Source: Lasiosphaeria ovina (lineage: Eukaryota > Ascomycota > Sordariomycetes > Sordariales > Lasiosphaeriaceae). From it: a stretch of 64,000 nucleotides of DNA. The stretch is taken from NCBI GenBank assembly GCA_033439765.1, contig JAULSN010000007.1, forward strand, positions 372,001 through 436,000, read 5' to 3'. Below are positions 20,598 through 32,092 of this stretch, piece by piece (the stretch's first letter is position 1; each line of letters begins with the position of its first letter). A program made the translations under genes and the position numbers. A model generated the notes under the pieces. The model did no database searches and was not told the DNA's origin. It was given only the letters and a program-made list of their open reading frames with translations.

Positions 20598-22612
20598 ATG
20601 GATTGCTTGACGTGTCGGAACCTACAACTCTATCGTCAAAGCGGCCAACTGTCCGCTGACAACGATAGAAACAGCCAGAATGTCAATGGCCCAAAGGAAA
20701 TCACACTCCACTACCTTCCCGACTTCCAAAAATCCGCTTCTGGGGGATGCCCCTTCTGCCGCTTCATCGTTCGCGCATTTCTTCACCATAACCTGACACC
20801 ACTCGAAGACTCTCGAATCACACTCTGGACCCGCAAGTCAGGGGCTTGTGACTTGGAAGTGCTGTCAGAGTCCGGGACAGCTGCGACGATACAGATCTAC
20901 AGCCCAATTAGTTAGTATTCCATAGCATACCCCTTTAACACTGCTAGTCCAGGTTTGCTAATCGGACCCTAGAACAACGTCCTGCTTGGCCAACTATTGT
21001 GCACAGCGCCGAGCTAAGTTGTTCCCCGGATTCTCCGGAAGCATTTGACTTCATCCAATCTTACCTTCAAGACTGCAATACAAATCATGAGGGCTGCAAG
21101 GTCGCATCTCCAGACCCCCCCACACGACTCATCGATGTAGGCCTGCCGGGGATGACAGATGTGCGCCTTGTTCACAGCTCCACATTGCCTACCCCGGTCA
21201 GATACCTAGCACTCAGCTATTGTTGGGGCACGAAACGCACCCTAACGACGGTAACGGCCAACCTCGACGATATGAAAAGACGCATCCCGCTTCCCACCCT
21301 ACCGCGAACCATACGGGACGCCATCGCCGTCACCAGAAAGCTAGAGCAACGCTATCTCTGGGTCGACGCCATCTGCATCATCCAAGACTCCGCAGCCGAC
21401 TGGGAAGTTGAATCTTCCCAGATGGCGACCGTGTACCGCAACGCATATCTCACACTCGCGGCCGGCACATCTGCCGCGTCCGATGAAGGGTTTCTTTCAC
21501 ACGAGCATCATGCCGCCGGATTCAGAGCGCCCTACCACGAGCCTTGGCACGACGAATCTGGAGGACAGGCCGTACTGGGCGCGCGCGTGATACCGGGCAT
21601 ACACACGCACACGGACACTTTAGACGAAGAGGATGTGATGCCGTTGGATGACAGAGCATGGACGCTGCAGGAAGGGGTTCTCGCCAGGCGCATTCTAACC
21701 TACACCAAGCACGAACTTCGTTGGACGTGCGTGTCTGGAACCGCGTGCGAGTGTGGCCTCTTCGGCGAGTTCGCCGCCGATCCGTTTAGGTCGGTGTTCT
21801 CGGTAACGGAGGAGACCGAGGTGCACCGCCTTTGGTACCAGGTCCTCGAGCGGTACACGCGCCGGCAAATCACATATGTCAAGGACAGGCTTCCCGCCCT
21901 TTCCGGAATCGCAAAGGTGGTACAAGCCATTTCTCGGTCCGAGTACGTGGCGGGCTTGTGGTCGAAAACGTTAATCCGCGACCTTGCGTGGTCAGCTGTT
22001 TATGAAGAGTACGCTCTGGCAGAGTACGTCGCACCGACATTTTCATGGGCGTCCATACCGGGGAGCGTGGACCTTCAACGTACGTACGACCTGGGACGGG
22101 GAAGATGGGTTTCCAGGAGCACTGTCGAGGGGTTTGAATGCGTCCCGCTGGGGCAGAATCCACTGGGTCGGGTGCAAAGTGGCTGGATCATACTTCGCGG
22201 GCATATCATCAAGTCGATGCTTCGGGGTTCGGGCCCGTCGGGATACTATGCAATGCACGAGAACGTCAAGATCCGTGTGTATCCGGATACGATATTGGAG
22301 GAATTTTCCAGCATCAACAAGAACGGGACGGCGGAGACATCGGTTCGTCGTTCGCCACTGGTGTCCGGTGAAGCTACCGAGACAGCCTCGGCAGGATCAC
22401 TGGTTTACTTCCTCTTTATAGGGCAGTGGATCGGACGATTAGACATCGGAGCAAAAAATGACGACTACCGAATGCAGGCTTTTCTTCTTCTAGGGCATTC
22501 CCCAAGTCAACTTGGGAAGTACGAGAGGATAGGTTATGCCACGTGCAGCGGGCACGAGGAGCTTGAAGCTTGGTTTCATTCGTCTTTGGGGGATACTATC
22601 ACTATAGTGTGA
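20598..22612 (+). CDS. HET-domain (heterokaryon incompatibility-type) protein
   Basis: Two exons (20598-20910, 20973-22612) joined over a 62-nt intron give a 650-aa protein. The N-terminus has paired cysteines (MDCLTCRNLQLY, GCPFCRFI), typical of HET proteins that start with a small Cys-rich module. The HET domain shows its three landmarks: RYLALSYCWG (181-190), LWVDAICIIQD (233-243) and DRAWTLQE (331-338). The C-terminal half is less conserved. HET domains trigger regulated cell death on non-self recognition in filamentous fungi, and the recognition partner cannot be read from sequence. The start ATG is the first in frame after stops. Frame, splice sites and motifs are all intact, making this the only apparently functional recognition-type gene in the left half. 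Confidence 0.93.
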
Positions 22613-23147
22613 AACTTGAGTTTGGAACGGCTGGATGAAATGTAAGACATGATGCGGTTTTCTATCCCCCGTCGATAGCGGGGAGATAAATTATGTTGCC
22701 CTCACCAAAGCACCTGGTATTATAGCGGCACGAAGCGAGCCTCTGCCCCGACGACTAATGCATCCATACGACGGTTGTCATGCGCCACTTTGGTTAGGAA
22801 TACAGTGGTGAGCTGACTGCACGTGTTCAGCTGTGCAATGGAGGGTCTGTTGCATCGACCCAAGACAAAATGCTCACCAATTGCCAATTCATTGTGGTGG
22901 CGGTGTTGAACTTCAGCCGGATCAGGTTTTGTGGTTAAGTTTCGAACACTTGACGGCCCAGACCGCTCAACTAGCGAAGAGACAACGTTAGACGAAGTCG
23001 GCAGATGGGCATAAGCTACCCCCATAGACAGCGGCAAGACGCGGAAGGCTGCGTATAGCCACTCGTCAGGTCGACGAGGGCACACGCAGAGGAGAGCCGC
23101 AGCTCGTCCATCAGCCGGCATGCTGCCATGATCGCGCCCACCCGCTC
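22613..23147. other. Intergenic between convergent HET gene and subtilase relic
   Basis: No coding similarity. It would hold the 3' ends and terminators of both genes. A 143-codon minus ORF (23151-22720) continues just past the subtilase stop in a different frame and shows no motif. Confidence 0.4.
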
Positions 23148-26100
23148 TCATTTCGACAGGAACTTATCACAGGCATCCTTACGGCCGTCCCCGAACAGCA
23201 GCCACGGCATGACATACTTCTTGTTCTGGCCACCCGTCATGGCAGAAAAGTATTCCTTGACCTTGTTGGCGCGCTCGGGCCCGGGCACGGGCACGCCATT
23301 GTCGAGCTGATAGCACGACAGGCAGAGCGAGGCGACGCCGGCGGCCATGGCGGTGGCGATAGCGATGGTGCTGGGGTAGCTGGCGGGCCAGGCGTCGAGC
23401 TTGTTGTCGCCGTCGTCGGCCGTGCTGCACACCATGACGATGCCCTCGTGCGCCGCGTTCTGGACGATGCGGAGAAGGTCGGCATGCTGCGCGTCCTCGA
23501 GGTCAAGGGCGAAGCTCATGGAGATGACGTCGGCATGCTGCTCCTTGTCCGCCCACTCGACCGCCTTCTCGACCGCGCCCCCCGCGATATCGCTCCGGTG
23601 GTCGCCCACCTTGGCGATGAACAGCTGGCAGCACGGGTCGATGGCCGTGATGATCTTGGCCATCTGCGTCCCGTGCCGCTCCGGCGACAGCCACCACAGG
23701 CTGTCGCTGTGCGTCTCCGAAAAGGTCGCGCCCGTCAGCTCCGCCGCCGTGGCAAACTCCCCCTGGTCCACGCCGCTGTCGATGATGGCCACCCGCGTCC
23801 GTCGCAACTGCCCTGGCGCCCGGGTCATGCGCCGCTCGTGCATCCGGGCGTACCGCGCAACTGTGCTCGTGAGTCGTATTACTGTGGTTGGGCTGGAGTT
23901 CCCTGTCAGCAACTCCTGATTACATCCAGATGTTAATGGGCGAGAGAGTGTACGTACTCTCTCACTATTACGACTGGCTTCTCCCCCGTATCCGGAGGCC
24001 CAGCTTCGCGCCAGGGCAGAACTTGCACACTAAAATCTTTACCTTCGGCATTTATGGCATCGTCGGGTTCGGTTGTTTCGGAGCTGTTGTCATCATCCAC
24101 CTCGTCGCAATCGTCAGAGTCCTCGATTGCTTAGGGGTCTGAAGAGTCCTTGGTCCCCTTCGGAGGAGGAGAGTCATCAGCTACATTAGAGTCGGACGTC
24201 TTCTCGGTCCCCTCGGTGTCCGAAGACTCCTCGATTTCCCCGGCGTTCAAAGGCTCCTCGATTCCCTGGGGGTGCGAAGGGTCCTCCGTTCCCTCCGTTC
24301 CCTCCGTTCCTTTAGACTACCCACTGCCTTTGCCTAACTCGCCCTTCCATGTCGTGCGCAGCCAGTGTTTTAACCGTTTCCTTTGCAGGTTGGCCCGACG
24401 AGTGCTGATTCCACTCTCATGATCCTTGGAGTAAACGTCTGGGTCAGTCCTCCCAAGCGCCAAAACGGAAGAGGGGGGTTGGACAGGAGAGGAAAAGCAG
24501 AAGCCTCACACACCTCGATTATGGTGACGTTGATGTTTTGCACGTGCTGTCGCCAAAACCGTTAGATATATAAAAGCATTGAGTGGGCATCATTTTGCTT
24601 ACGGGCAGAGATTCGAAGCCGTGGGCGCCAGTCCAGTGGTAGATCGGTGTCCAGCTACCACTAGCATAAAAATGCAGCGTGTGTGCGCTTCTCGCCACCC
24701 TTCGTAGTGTCTTGATGGACATGTCCATCTTCTTCCAGTCCAGCTCCTCGATGTGGATGCCGTCCATGGCTTCCTCGATGGCTCCTTCGCTGTGGGGCCG
24801 GGATCTCGAGTCTAGCACCTGAAGTGTCAAGATCTTGCTAACGCCCTTGGCATGGCGGAGCCACTGAAGGATATACTTGACCTCTTGGCCGCGGAGGTGA
24901 CGGATCTCCTTGGCACATTCGTGGCGGCCGACCTCGTCGAGGTCGGGTATAGTTACGGACTGTAGATACGGCTAAAAGTCGACATTGTATCTGCTCTGGT
25001 ACGGAGTTCGCTGCATTGCTCCAGAGAGGAGTCGAGCCTGGTCATATACGTTAGCCAGCAGTGTCAGGCCGTCAGAATCTCCAGATGCCTTCACTCACCG
25101 CTGTTGGAGGTTGCGCGAGCCCACTTTAGCCTTGTGTTGTTCGTCCCCCACGTTGACATTTAATGGTGGCCCCTCCAAGATCCCGTTTGCAGCCAAATTG
25201 TGAGAGAGCGGTGCGTTGTTTTGAGGCCCTGAGTCTTTCGGCCCTTCTCCCTTGGCATCTTCCAGGAGCTTCTGAGCATTTTCATTCTGCTGCACGACTG
25301 AACTTAGTATTGCCCTTACCGGCCCCTCGTCCCCTTCATCGGCCCCCGTCTCTTGCCCCTGCAGGATTTCGAGCGACATCTGCGTACAGGCATTCCCAAG
25401 AAGTCCGACATAAGTCTGCAACGCCGTTCCACCATCGGGCACTCCGACCCCTGCCTTCATCCTTAGGCACTCCTTGACTTCAGACTCGGTAGTCTTGACA
25501 AACTGGACAAACCAGCTCCAGTCTCCTGGGCTCGGCAGGTTTAGCTCGAACGAAACCTCGCGGGCGGCTACAACAGACATGATTAGACGCCATTCTGGCC
25601 GATCTGGGCACTCTTGCTTGGTTGCAGGGCTTACCTCGCCCTAGCATGGTGCGCAGTCAGCAAAAAGAACGACGAGAGCCGGCGTCAACGCCCAGGGACG
25701 GAGAGTAGCGAACCTGGATCAGGGGGCCAGCACTCCTTGACGACTTCAGGGTCAAGCATCCGTACCATGCTGTCAAGGAGGTCCACAATCCTGAACGACC
25801 GTTCCCTGTCCTCTTCCAGGGCATTCATCGTACCGTCGTCATCGTCAAGAAGCATGTCGTCTTCCGGCGCCGAGCCTTCAGTTGTCATCTTGATGGCCAT
25901 TACCACCGTATCCTTGAGAGCCTCGCTGTACTGGAGAATTTCTGAGTGATGCAGTACCAGGTTCTTGACAATATCAAGCCTCCGATAAGAGACTGCCGTG
26001 TACAGCAGTGAAGGCTCGGTTGTGAGCTCGGACTTCGCTGTAGCGAGACTCGTGGCGTACTCCCAGATACCCAGGTCGCGGGATTCTACCGCCATGCGCA

Positions 26101-26770
26101 AGATTTCACTGTCCAGAAACCTCTCGTGGCCTTCAAACAATATCTTGAGGTATTCTTTATTCTCGAGATGGATCACCCGCTTTATGTTTTCGAGTCGCCT
26201 CTGGTCTTTGAAACGGGCCACCTCCCGGACCAAGTCCTCGTCCTTGCCATCGAGCGCCAGTCTTATGGGCGTTTGTTTGAGGATATTCTCCTTATTGAGG
26301 AATCGAATGACCTTTTTCTCATGGATGCTGTCGATGACGGCCTTCGCAATGCTCCCAACACCGTTCTCGCAGACATTGTGCAATATATTTCCAAGGACAT
26401 TCTCTTTCTCTATTATTTCCCTGTCGTATTGCAGGATTGCCCTGGCGAAGCGGCAGCTCCGATTCTGGGCCGAATTTTCTGTTCCGTTTGGCGTGGTCGA
26501 AGTAGCGACTCCTCCTATGCCCCCTTGATGCAGAGCCGCTTCTTTGAGATGTCTCTCTTTTGTCACGAGCTGCTTCAGCAAGAAGATTGGGTCCAGTTGA
26601 CAGCCCCATCGAGATACGGATTTGAAGGTGACCGGTTGATCTAGCACAGCCTCGAGAAGCCCGAGGTGCCTGTCAAGATTCCAGGGCTCTGCAGCTAGGA
26701 GAGTGCGTAGCTGCCCTACTTCCACCTGCCGTATATTTTCCGGCAGGATGTGGTCCATCTCCGGCGCCAT
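23148..26770 (-). pseudogene. Large subtilase-type (S8) protein lacking the catalytic Ser region, with stops
   Basis: Pieces in order: 26770-25720, a helical, ankyrin-like N-terminal region (MAPEMDHILPENIRQVEVGQ...); an intron of about 140 nt into 25571-25097 (AREVSFELNLPSPGDWSWFV); then 25037-24615 with LLSGAMQRTPYQSRYNVDF, a TAG (24974-24972), PYLQSVTIPDLDEVG, VLDSRSRPHSEGAIEEAM and SGSWTPIYHWTGAHG, hallmarks of fungal subtilase fusion proteins. An acidic linker with TAG (24319-24317) and TAA (24133-24131) follows. The S8 domain (23912-23148) keeps Asp in VAIIDSGVD and His in RHGTQMA but jumps from WPASYPSTIAIA directly to TAMAAGVASL, losing the oxyanion and GTS serine segments. Dead as a protease. 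Confidence 0.8.
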
Positions 26771-27065
26771 CAGCGGAGGAGGTGTGTTGGCTTCCTGCTT
26801 ACCCTAGATACGCACGAATGGCAATGGCTCCGCCTGCGTCTTTGCTCAGGTTGTCGTGTCGTGAATTCAGACTCTATTGAATATCATGAAGCTGGCAACA
26901 AACCGAGTCCGCGACGGCACGCTCCAAAGACATTATGACAAAGCAATTTGAAATCCGCCTGCATATCGGCGCCCAATGAGCGCCTCACACGCGGCTGCAC
27001 TTGCATTCTCGTCAGCACACCTGTGCAGGACACCCACTTCAGGGATGGATGCCTGTCCCGTTCCA

Positions 27066-27086
27066 CCCCCCCCCCCCCCCCCCCCC
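27066..27086. repeat. Homopolymer C21
   Basis: Twenty-one consecutive C on the plus strand, 22 bases beyond the stop of the 27.1 kb gene. The length is likely to vary in the population or be misassembled. Confidence 0.95.
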
Positions 27087-27107
27087 AAGACGTAGAGCGC
27101 GAATTTA

Positions 27108-28069
27108 TCAGGTTGAAAGAAATGAGTGGATATAGTACATGTCTAGGAAGTACAAACCGTCCCCGTCTCCGATATCGCGCACGTAAGACTGGAGCGCACT
27201 CGGGTCGATCCCGTCCGTCTTGCCCTGTAGCGCCTTTTCTTTGTCTGTAGGCGAGAAGGTGATGGGGTCGTCAAGCTGTGCGCGCCGGATGAACTGGGTA
27301 ACCTTCTCCTTGACTTTGGTCACGAAAGTCGTGAAGCTGCCCTCGACGTCCAGCGTGAAGATGCCGACGAAGTCGTCGACGTTCTTCCGCTCGACCAGCA
27401 CCCCGACTCTGAAGATCTCCAGTGCCCCCAGTTTCTGAAGCCTGTTTTCCTCCAGGCTCCACCAGATGGTGTTGTCAAAGCCAGACTTGTCGTCGATATT
27501 CGCTGATCCCTTCGCAAAATACTTCTGCAGGTGTGATCTCTTCTCGGTCGCGTGCGCGCCCAGCTCCCCTGAAGCCGGGGAGCCACCACTAATACCAAAT
27601 TTGCTGTCAAATCCCTTCTCGCTCTCCTGGTTCTCTAAGTCTGGCTCTGAACGATCAGGTCGGCGGAATGGCGCATAGGCGATCACCTTTGGGGCTGACG
27701 TGCCCCTCAGCGGTGTTCCCTCAGCGTACTCAAAGGTGAGATATAAACCTGACTGAAGCGGTGGCCAGGCTTTGGGTGCAAGGCATACTCAAGGACGAGC
27801 AGCGTGGCCGGCTTGACCGGCTTTTTGTCCTTGGTTTCCAAGTGCCCATGAATGCAGGTTATGATTTTGGTCTTTACCAAGAAGTAGGAAGCGGACTTGT
27901 CGTTGCAGATGGTGGTCGGCTGGACTTCGCCCTTGACGCGGTCCTTGCGATGAACTAGCGTCTTGAGCCCTCCATGACTGACCGGCACGTCCAGCGTTGT
28001 GCAAGCTCTGCCTTCTCCATTCAGCAACGTCGATGAGTCAATAGCCATGTTGAGGCCTTGATGCGGCAA
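27108..28069 (-). pseudogene. Hypothetical fungal protein, single frameshift
   Basis: The 5' frame (28069 or internal ATG 28048) reads to HPKPGHRFSQVYI. One base later in frame the sequence continues TFEYAEGTPLRG, SAPKVIAYAPFRRPDRSEPD and on to the stop at 27108. The composite, about 315 aa, has the look of a widespread uncharacterised Pezizomycotina family (beta-rich, LEYALHP... VYITLTFEYA pattern, later NTIWWSLEEN). The two halves cannot be joined by an intron of credible length near 27745, so there is a one-base indel, biological or from sequencing. No signal peptide or membrane segment. It neighbours the subtilase relic and is transcribed in the same direction. Confidence 0.55.
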
Positions 28070-29389
28070 GTTCTTTATTGTGAGTTATTGCAATCGCGGG
28101 ATGTAGCGAAGGGTAATCTGTTCTGGTGGTGGAGAAAAAGAAAAGAATAAAAGCTCTGGAGGGTTGCAGGCAGTACCGACATGTTCATCCTAAGTAATTA
28201 ACACAAGTCCTGAGGGTTGGTTGGGACGTTACACGACAAGCCCTGGAGATCAAATCAGAGCTTGCTAAACAAGGGGGCGAAGGCCATGAGCAAGCCCCGC
28301 GTGGGAAGCCAGAGGGTCGCGCACTCCACTGCGGCGAGAGTGGTCCGTATCCCGCTGAAGAGGAAACCAGGCGTGCATGCAGAAGCATACATACCTACCT
28401 TACTTATCCCACGTCGCACCCTGCTCGGATGCAATTAGCAAACTCGCCCGACCACACCATTCTCAACCCCCAACACCACTTGCCACTCCCAACGCCTCTA
28501 CCAATTGTCACCGGACCCTCCCACGGTTAAACCATAGATTTGGCCGCCATGAATTTGACACTGTGGCTGCAAACGCGCCAACGGATCCGTCTCGTGAGAT
28601 AGGAGAACCGCCAAGCACGGAGGAAGCGTACTCCTACATATGGTTCCATCAATTCGGCCGCAATGTACATTTTGGGAAGAGAGATGGGTGGGATCGTGCT
28701 CAGTGGAGGTCTTGTCGACGCCGACTGGAGAAGCTGAATCGCTTAGTGGAGGAAGTTTGTAGGGAGGGTGCTGCCGTCGGGAAACTCCACACCCACGACA
28801 ATAAGTATGTAGCTATGAGAATCCCGATGATGACCGGGTGTATCACGTTATAGAAGAACCAAGAGCCCCCGGCCTTCTCTCCGTGGGTCTCTGGCGTATT
28901 CTTGTCAGGGATCCGAGGCCTCGGGATCCAGCTCCGCCATTCGAGCACCACACCATTCAGCCGCGTGAGTCCAGCTCTTCTATTTTTGCGGAAAAGGATC
29001 AGCACGTTGTTTCAGCCGCATGGCCCTCCCGGCGGGTACGGATGGAGACTCTATCGGGTATCTTGTTGAGAAAAGATCTGGTTAGGGAATTGCATGAACC
29101 AAAACTCGGCCGCTTCCATAGTGAGGTCTGTTGATGGTTTGTGTAGGGCAAAGCTGTGGTGGGTGGAGGTAGGGAGGAGGGAGTCTGACGTAGGGAACGA
29201 GAAAGAAAAAAGCGGGCTGTTTCTGTATTTCTTCTCTTGGGGCTTGAGGTGTTTGTCACCAGCGGGCTGTGAACAAAAGGACAATCCAGGTTGGTATGGA
29301 TCCTTTTCCTTCCTTTATTGACGCCGGTGATATTGGTTTGGGGGGCCCGAAACATCAGAGAAGCAGCTAACTCCACAATGTTACAGATC
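28070..29389. other. Intergenic, no gene recognised
   Basis: Overlapping ORFs up to 158 codons on plus (28377-28853) and 134 on minus (29403-28999) without motifs. Bases 29150-29200 are G/A-rich. Nothing convincing. Confidence 0.35.
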
Positions 29390-30740
29390 CTCCATGGTCT
29401 CATCGCGCGGGCGACATTCCATCGCCATATTTATGATGGCGATGGAACCGGGTCAGCCGCTCCCGCTTACGCAAAAGAGCTTCGCTCGCCTCGACGCTCC
29501 CAACGGCGAAGCAAGAGGAAGAAGGACAGCGCTTACTTTGAGAGCGACACGATGCTCCCTAGCCGATATCCCTCGAAAGCTGGAGGACATACGGAGCTTA
29601 TCTGAGGCTGCCATCAAATCTCCACAGCTGCACCGTGCCGCCAACGAAGTTTTCTTGACCATCTTCGTTACACTGGAGCGCATCATTGACAAGCTGTCAA
29701 TGACAACTTTTGGTAAGTGCCTCCAACCCTGGGGACGCTCCTTGCCATAGCCAGTCCGCCTAATATCATATCAACCATCAGAGAAAGGGTTGTCCAAGTT
29801 CAAGGCCCCGGTAACAACGCCAAAGAATCAATCGAAGCGTTGGGAGATAGGTCCAGGGAGTTTCAGGAGACAGCTCATACCTGCTTCCTAGCAATGATCG
29901 GCAGAACCAACAACCGCGTGCAGAGTGTGCAAAACATAACAGCCAATACCTACAGTGGCATGCAAGAAGTTCAGACACTCGCTGGACAGGCCGACAGCCA
30001 CATGCGGGAAGTGCATACTACCGCTAGCTAAGTGCGCGGTAATGTCCAAGATATCCAGGCCCAACTTAATCAGGTTCAGGATGCTCAGAATGAGTTGGCC
30101 GGCAAAATGGGTGAAGACCCGAATAATCAGCGCCGAGCGTTGTTGCTACACAATAAAGTCATCCAAAAGCTTGCAGCCAACGTGATCAATATAGCCTACT
30201 ACATGTTCGCTGCTGACTCAAGTTTCAACCCTCTCGATGGTACTTGTGAGTTGGACCCGAAATTGATTCCCAACACGAACAAGTTGTCGAGGATATCACT
30301 AAAAACTGCCAGCCATCCAACACAACGAATCCGCTGCCCTTTCACCCCTGCCTCCAAAACGCACCGGGTGCATTCTCTTCTCTCTCGATAAAAGCCGAGA
30401 GCTGGTTAACACATGGCTCTCTGGACTCAGCGACTTCGAACCAACGTCTGAAGCGCACATCAATGATAGTTTGGGACGCTTCTCCCGCATGTCTTCAGAG
30501 GAGATGGATCGAGCGCAATGGGTTCTGGCCTCGGATCAACTCACCGCCTGCCTCTCGGCAAAGCCGTTGCCCATCCTCGGGATGCACTCCGAGACTACTA
30601 CTTCTGAAGAGTTGGAGAATGCTCTGACCTTCAAGGCCGCCACTCTGGCTTTTCTCAGGCCCGAGCGACCGACTTTCCCGTCTTATCCTTTTTCTGCACC
30701 TGCTGCGCTTGGTCACAGAAGCGTAGGATGTCGTCATCGT
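29390..30740 (+). pseudogene. NLR/STAND-type N-terminal region, degenerate (tentative)
   Basis: Reads CSLADIPRKLEDIRSLSEAA and NEVFLTIFVTLERIIDKLS, then an intron-like gap (29713-29779), then helical, coiled-coil frames (AKESIEALGDRSREFQETAH, VQDIQAQLNQVQDAQNELAG) broken by a stop after 30028 and a shift near 30290. It ends with CFSLDKSRELVNTWLSGLSD and EEMDRAQWVLASDQLTACLS. The order (helical bundle, long coiled coil, then an SRAQWLL-like segment) resembles the N-terminal part of fungal NACHT/STAND-associated proteins. I see no P-loop. At least one stop and two frame changes. The family assignment is by resemblance only. Confidence 0.4.
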
Positions 30741-31168
30741 CGTCAGCCAAGGGGGTATTGTCGTGATGGAATTCACCAAACACTTGGGTGCTGCCTGCAA
30801 CGGACTGGAGATCGGATGTTTCGAGGGAGATGGCAGCCCGAGGCGTGCCACCCGTGTTGCTTAACGGCTGGCACTGGAAGCGGAGGCTGGCTTGGGTCGG
30901 CCGCGAAGAATAGGGTCTGGAACTGGGCAAGCCATTCTAACAGCGAGTCGAAGTGAGCAATGCCAGAGATACCGGCTGACACCTTGCTAACGATCTTCGC
31001 CGACTGTGTTTCTTGAAATTTGTTCTGCACCACTGCGGACCAGGACTTCCACTCCAAGTTCTTGGCAAAGAGACCATTGAGGTTTCGGAAGATGTTGCCT
31101 TTCAACTCGTCCCGAAGAGATTGAAGGGCGGCCGCAGTTGGCGTGCCAGAAGTGGGTCCAGACGACAT
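30655..31168 (-). CDS. Hypothetical protein, two overlapping frames
   Basis: The frame from 31168 (MSSGPTSGTPTAAALQSLRD, then GNIFRNLNGLFAKNLEWKSW) is natural-looking to FFAADPSQPP and then turns into arginine/histidine-rich nonsense ending at 30773. An adjacent frame takes over near 30870 with NTGGTPRAAISLETSDLQSV and ADDDDDILRFCDQAQQVQKK, ending at 30655. Together they would give about 170 aa if a one-base shift is real. Antisense to the NLR-like relic's end. No family recognised. Confidence 0.35.
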
Positions 31169-32092
31169 CGCATTCGATATGTGTGCTCTTCAACACACTT
31201 GTCAGTATTAGTGGCAAAGCTGGGGTTGGTAATGTGGGAGTGGACAATGTGTGCATTGGCTAACTAACTCGTGGAGGAGGAAATCTCCCTACTAAATGTG
31301 TGGGCGAGAGCTCCAGGGCGGGGCTAGTTCCCACGTGCCCAGTCATGTGTGGTGCTACCCCGCCACAGGTAAGCTGTAGACGAACCTCTGAGGAACTTAC
31401 TTGGTGGGGACACTGTGTTGGAATGACAAGGTCATTCGGTTCATAGTCACTAGTAACTACCGGACGAAAGGTAGCGGTGGTTGTGGTGGTTGTATTCTGC
31501 TCTTATCTATGTAAAAGGATCACGAACTACGGGGACAGGAGGATTCGGGCGCGTTTGGCGATGCTTCGTGGTCACGTGTTTGGGCCCGTGTGGCCCGTGC
31601 GTGCGGGGTCACGTGAGTGCCCCGCACCATGATGGTTTCCCACTTGTGTTCCCTGTTGACCAATCACAGCCCTGCAGCCGCATGAGCCTGATTGATCGGT
31701 AATTCCTACACACTTGGTGTCAAATGCGCACGTAGGGGCATGGACACGAAAGGAAGACAATGAACGTAGGTTCAACAAAGCGGGGTTCTCAGGCGTGATC
31801 GAAAAAAGTTGGGTTAACATCTAAATATCGCTCCATATTTGTTAAATTTAAAATGCTTGTGGGCTGATTTTTCATCGCATTTTACTCTCTAGACCAGGCA
31901 ATCTTAGCTGCCACCGGAAAGCCTGACGACCGCCTGACCGTGCACGAGCCAGTGTTAAATAAGGTGGCCTTTTCCATCTTCCCCTCCTCTTCTTCTTCTC
32001 CTTCTCCTTCTTGCTTTCTCCTCAGGTTTCTACCCCAACGCTTCTGCCTCGCATCTCCAGTCTCCCGGCCACAGAACTCGAAAATCCGCAAA
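31169..32092. other. Intergenic; pyrimidine-rich leader of the 351-aa gene
   Basis: No coding similarity. Bases 31970-32035 are an almost pure pyrimidine tract ending in TCCTCAGG, which could be a leader or the 3' end of a 5'-UTR intron. The GCCCGTG/CACGTG words at 31566-31625 repeat (cacgtgtttgggcccgtgtgg, then gtcacgtgagtg) and are possible bHLH-type sites; that is speculative. Confidence 0.4.

Noticed and set aside
31940..32092. Upstream in-frame start for the 351-aa gene
   Set aside because: The added 51 residues translate a pyrimidine-rich leader, and the downstream ATG has better context and sequence character.
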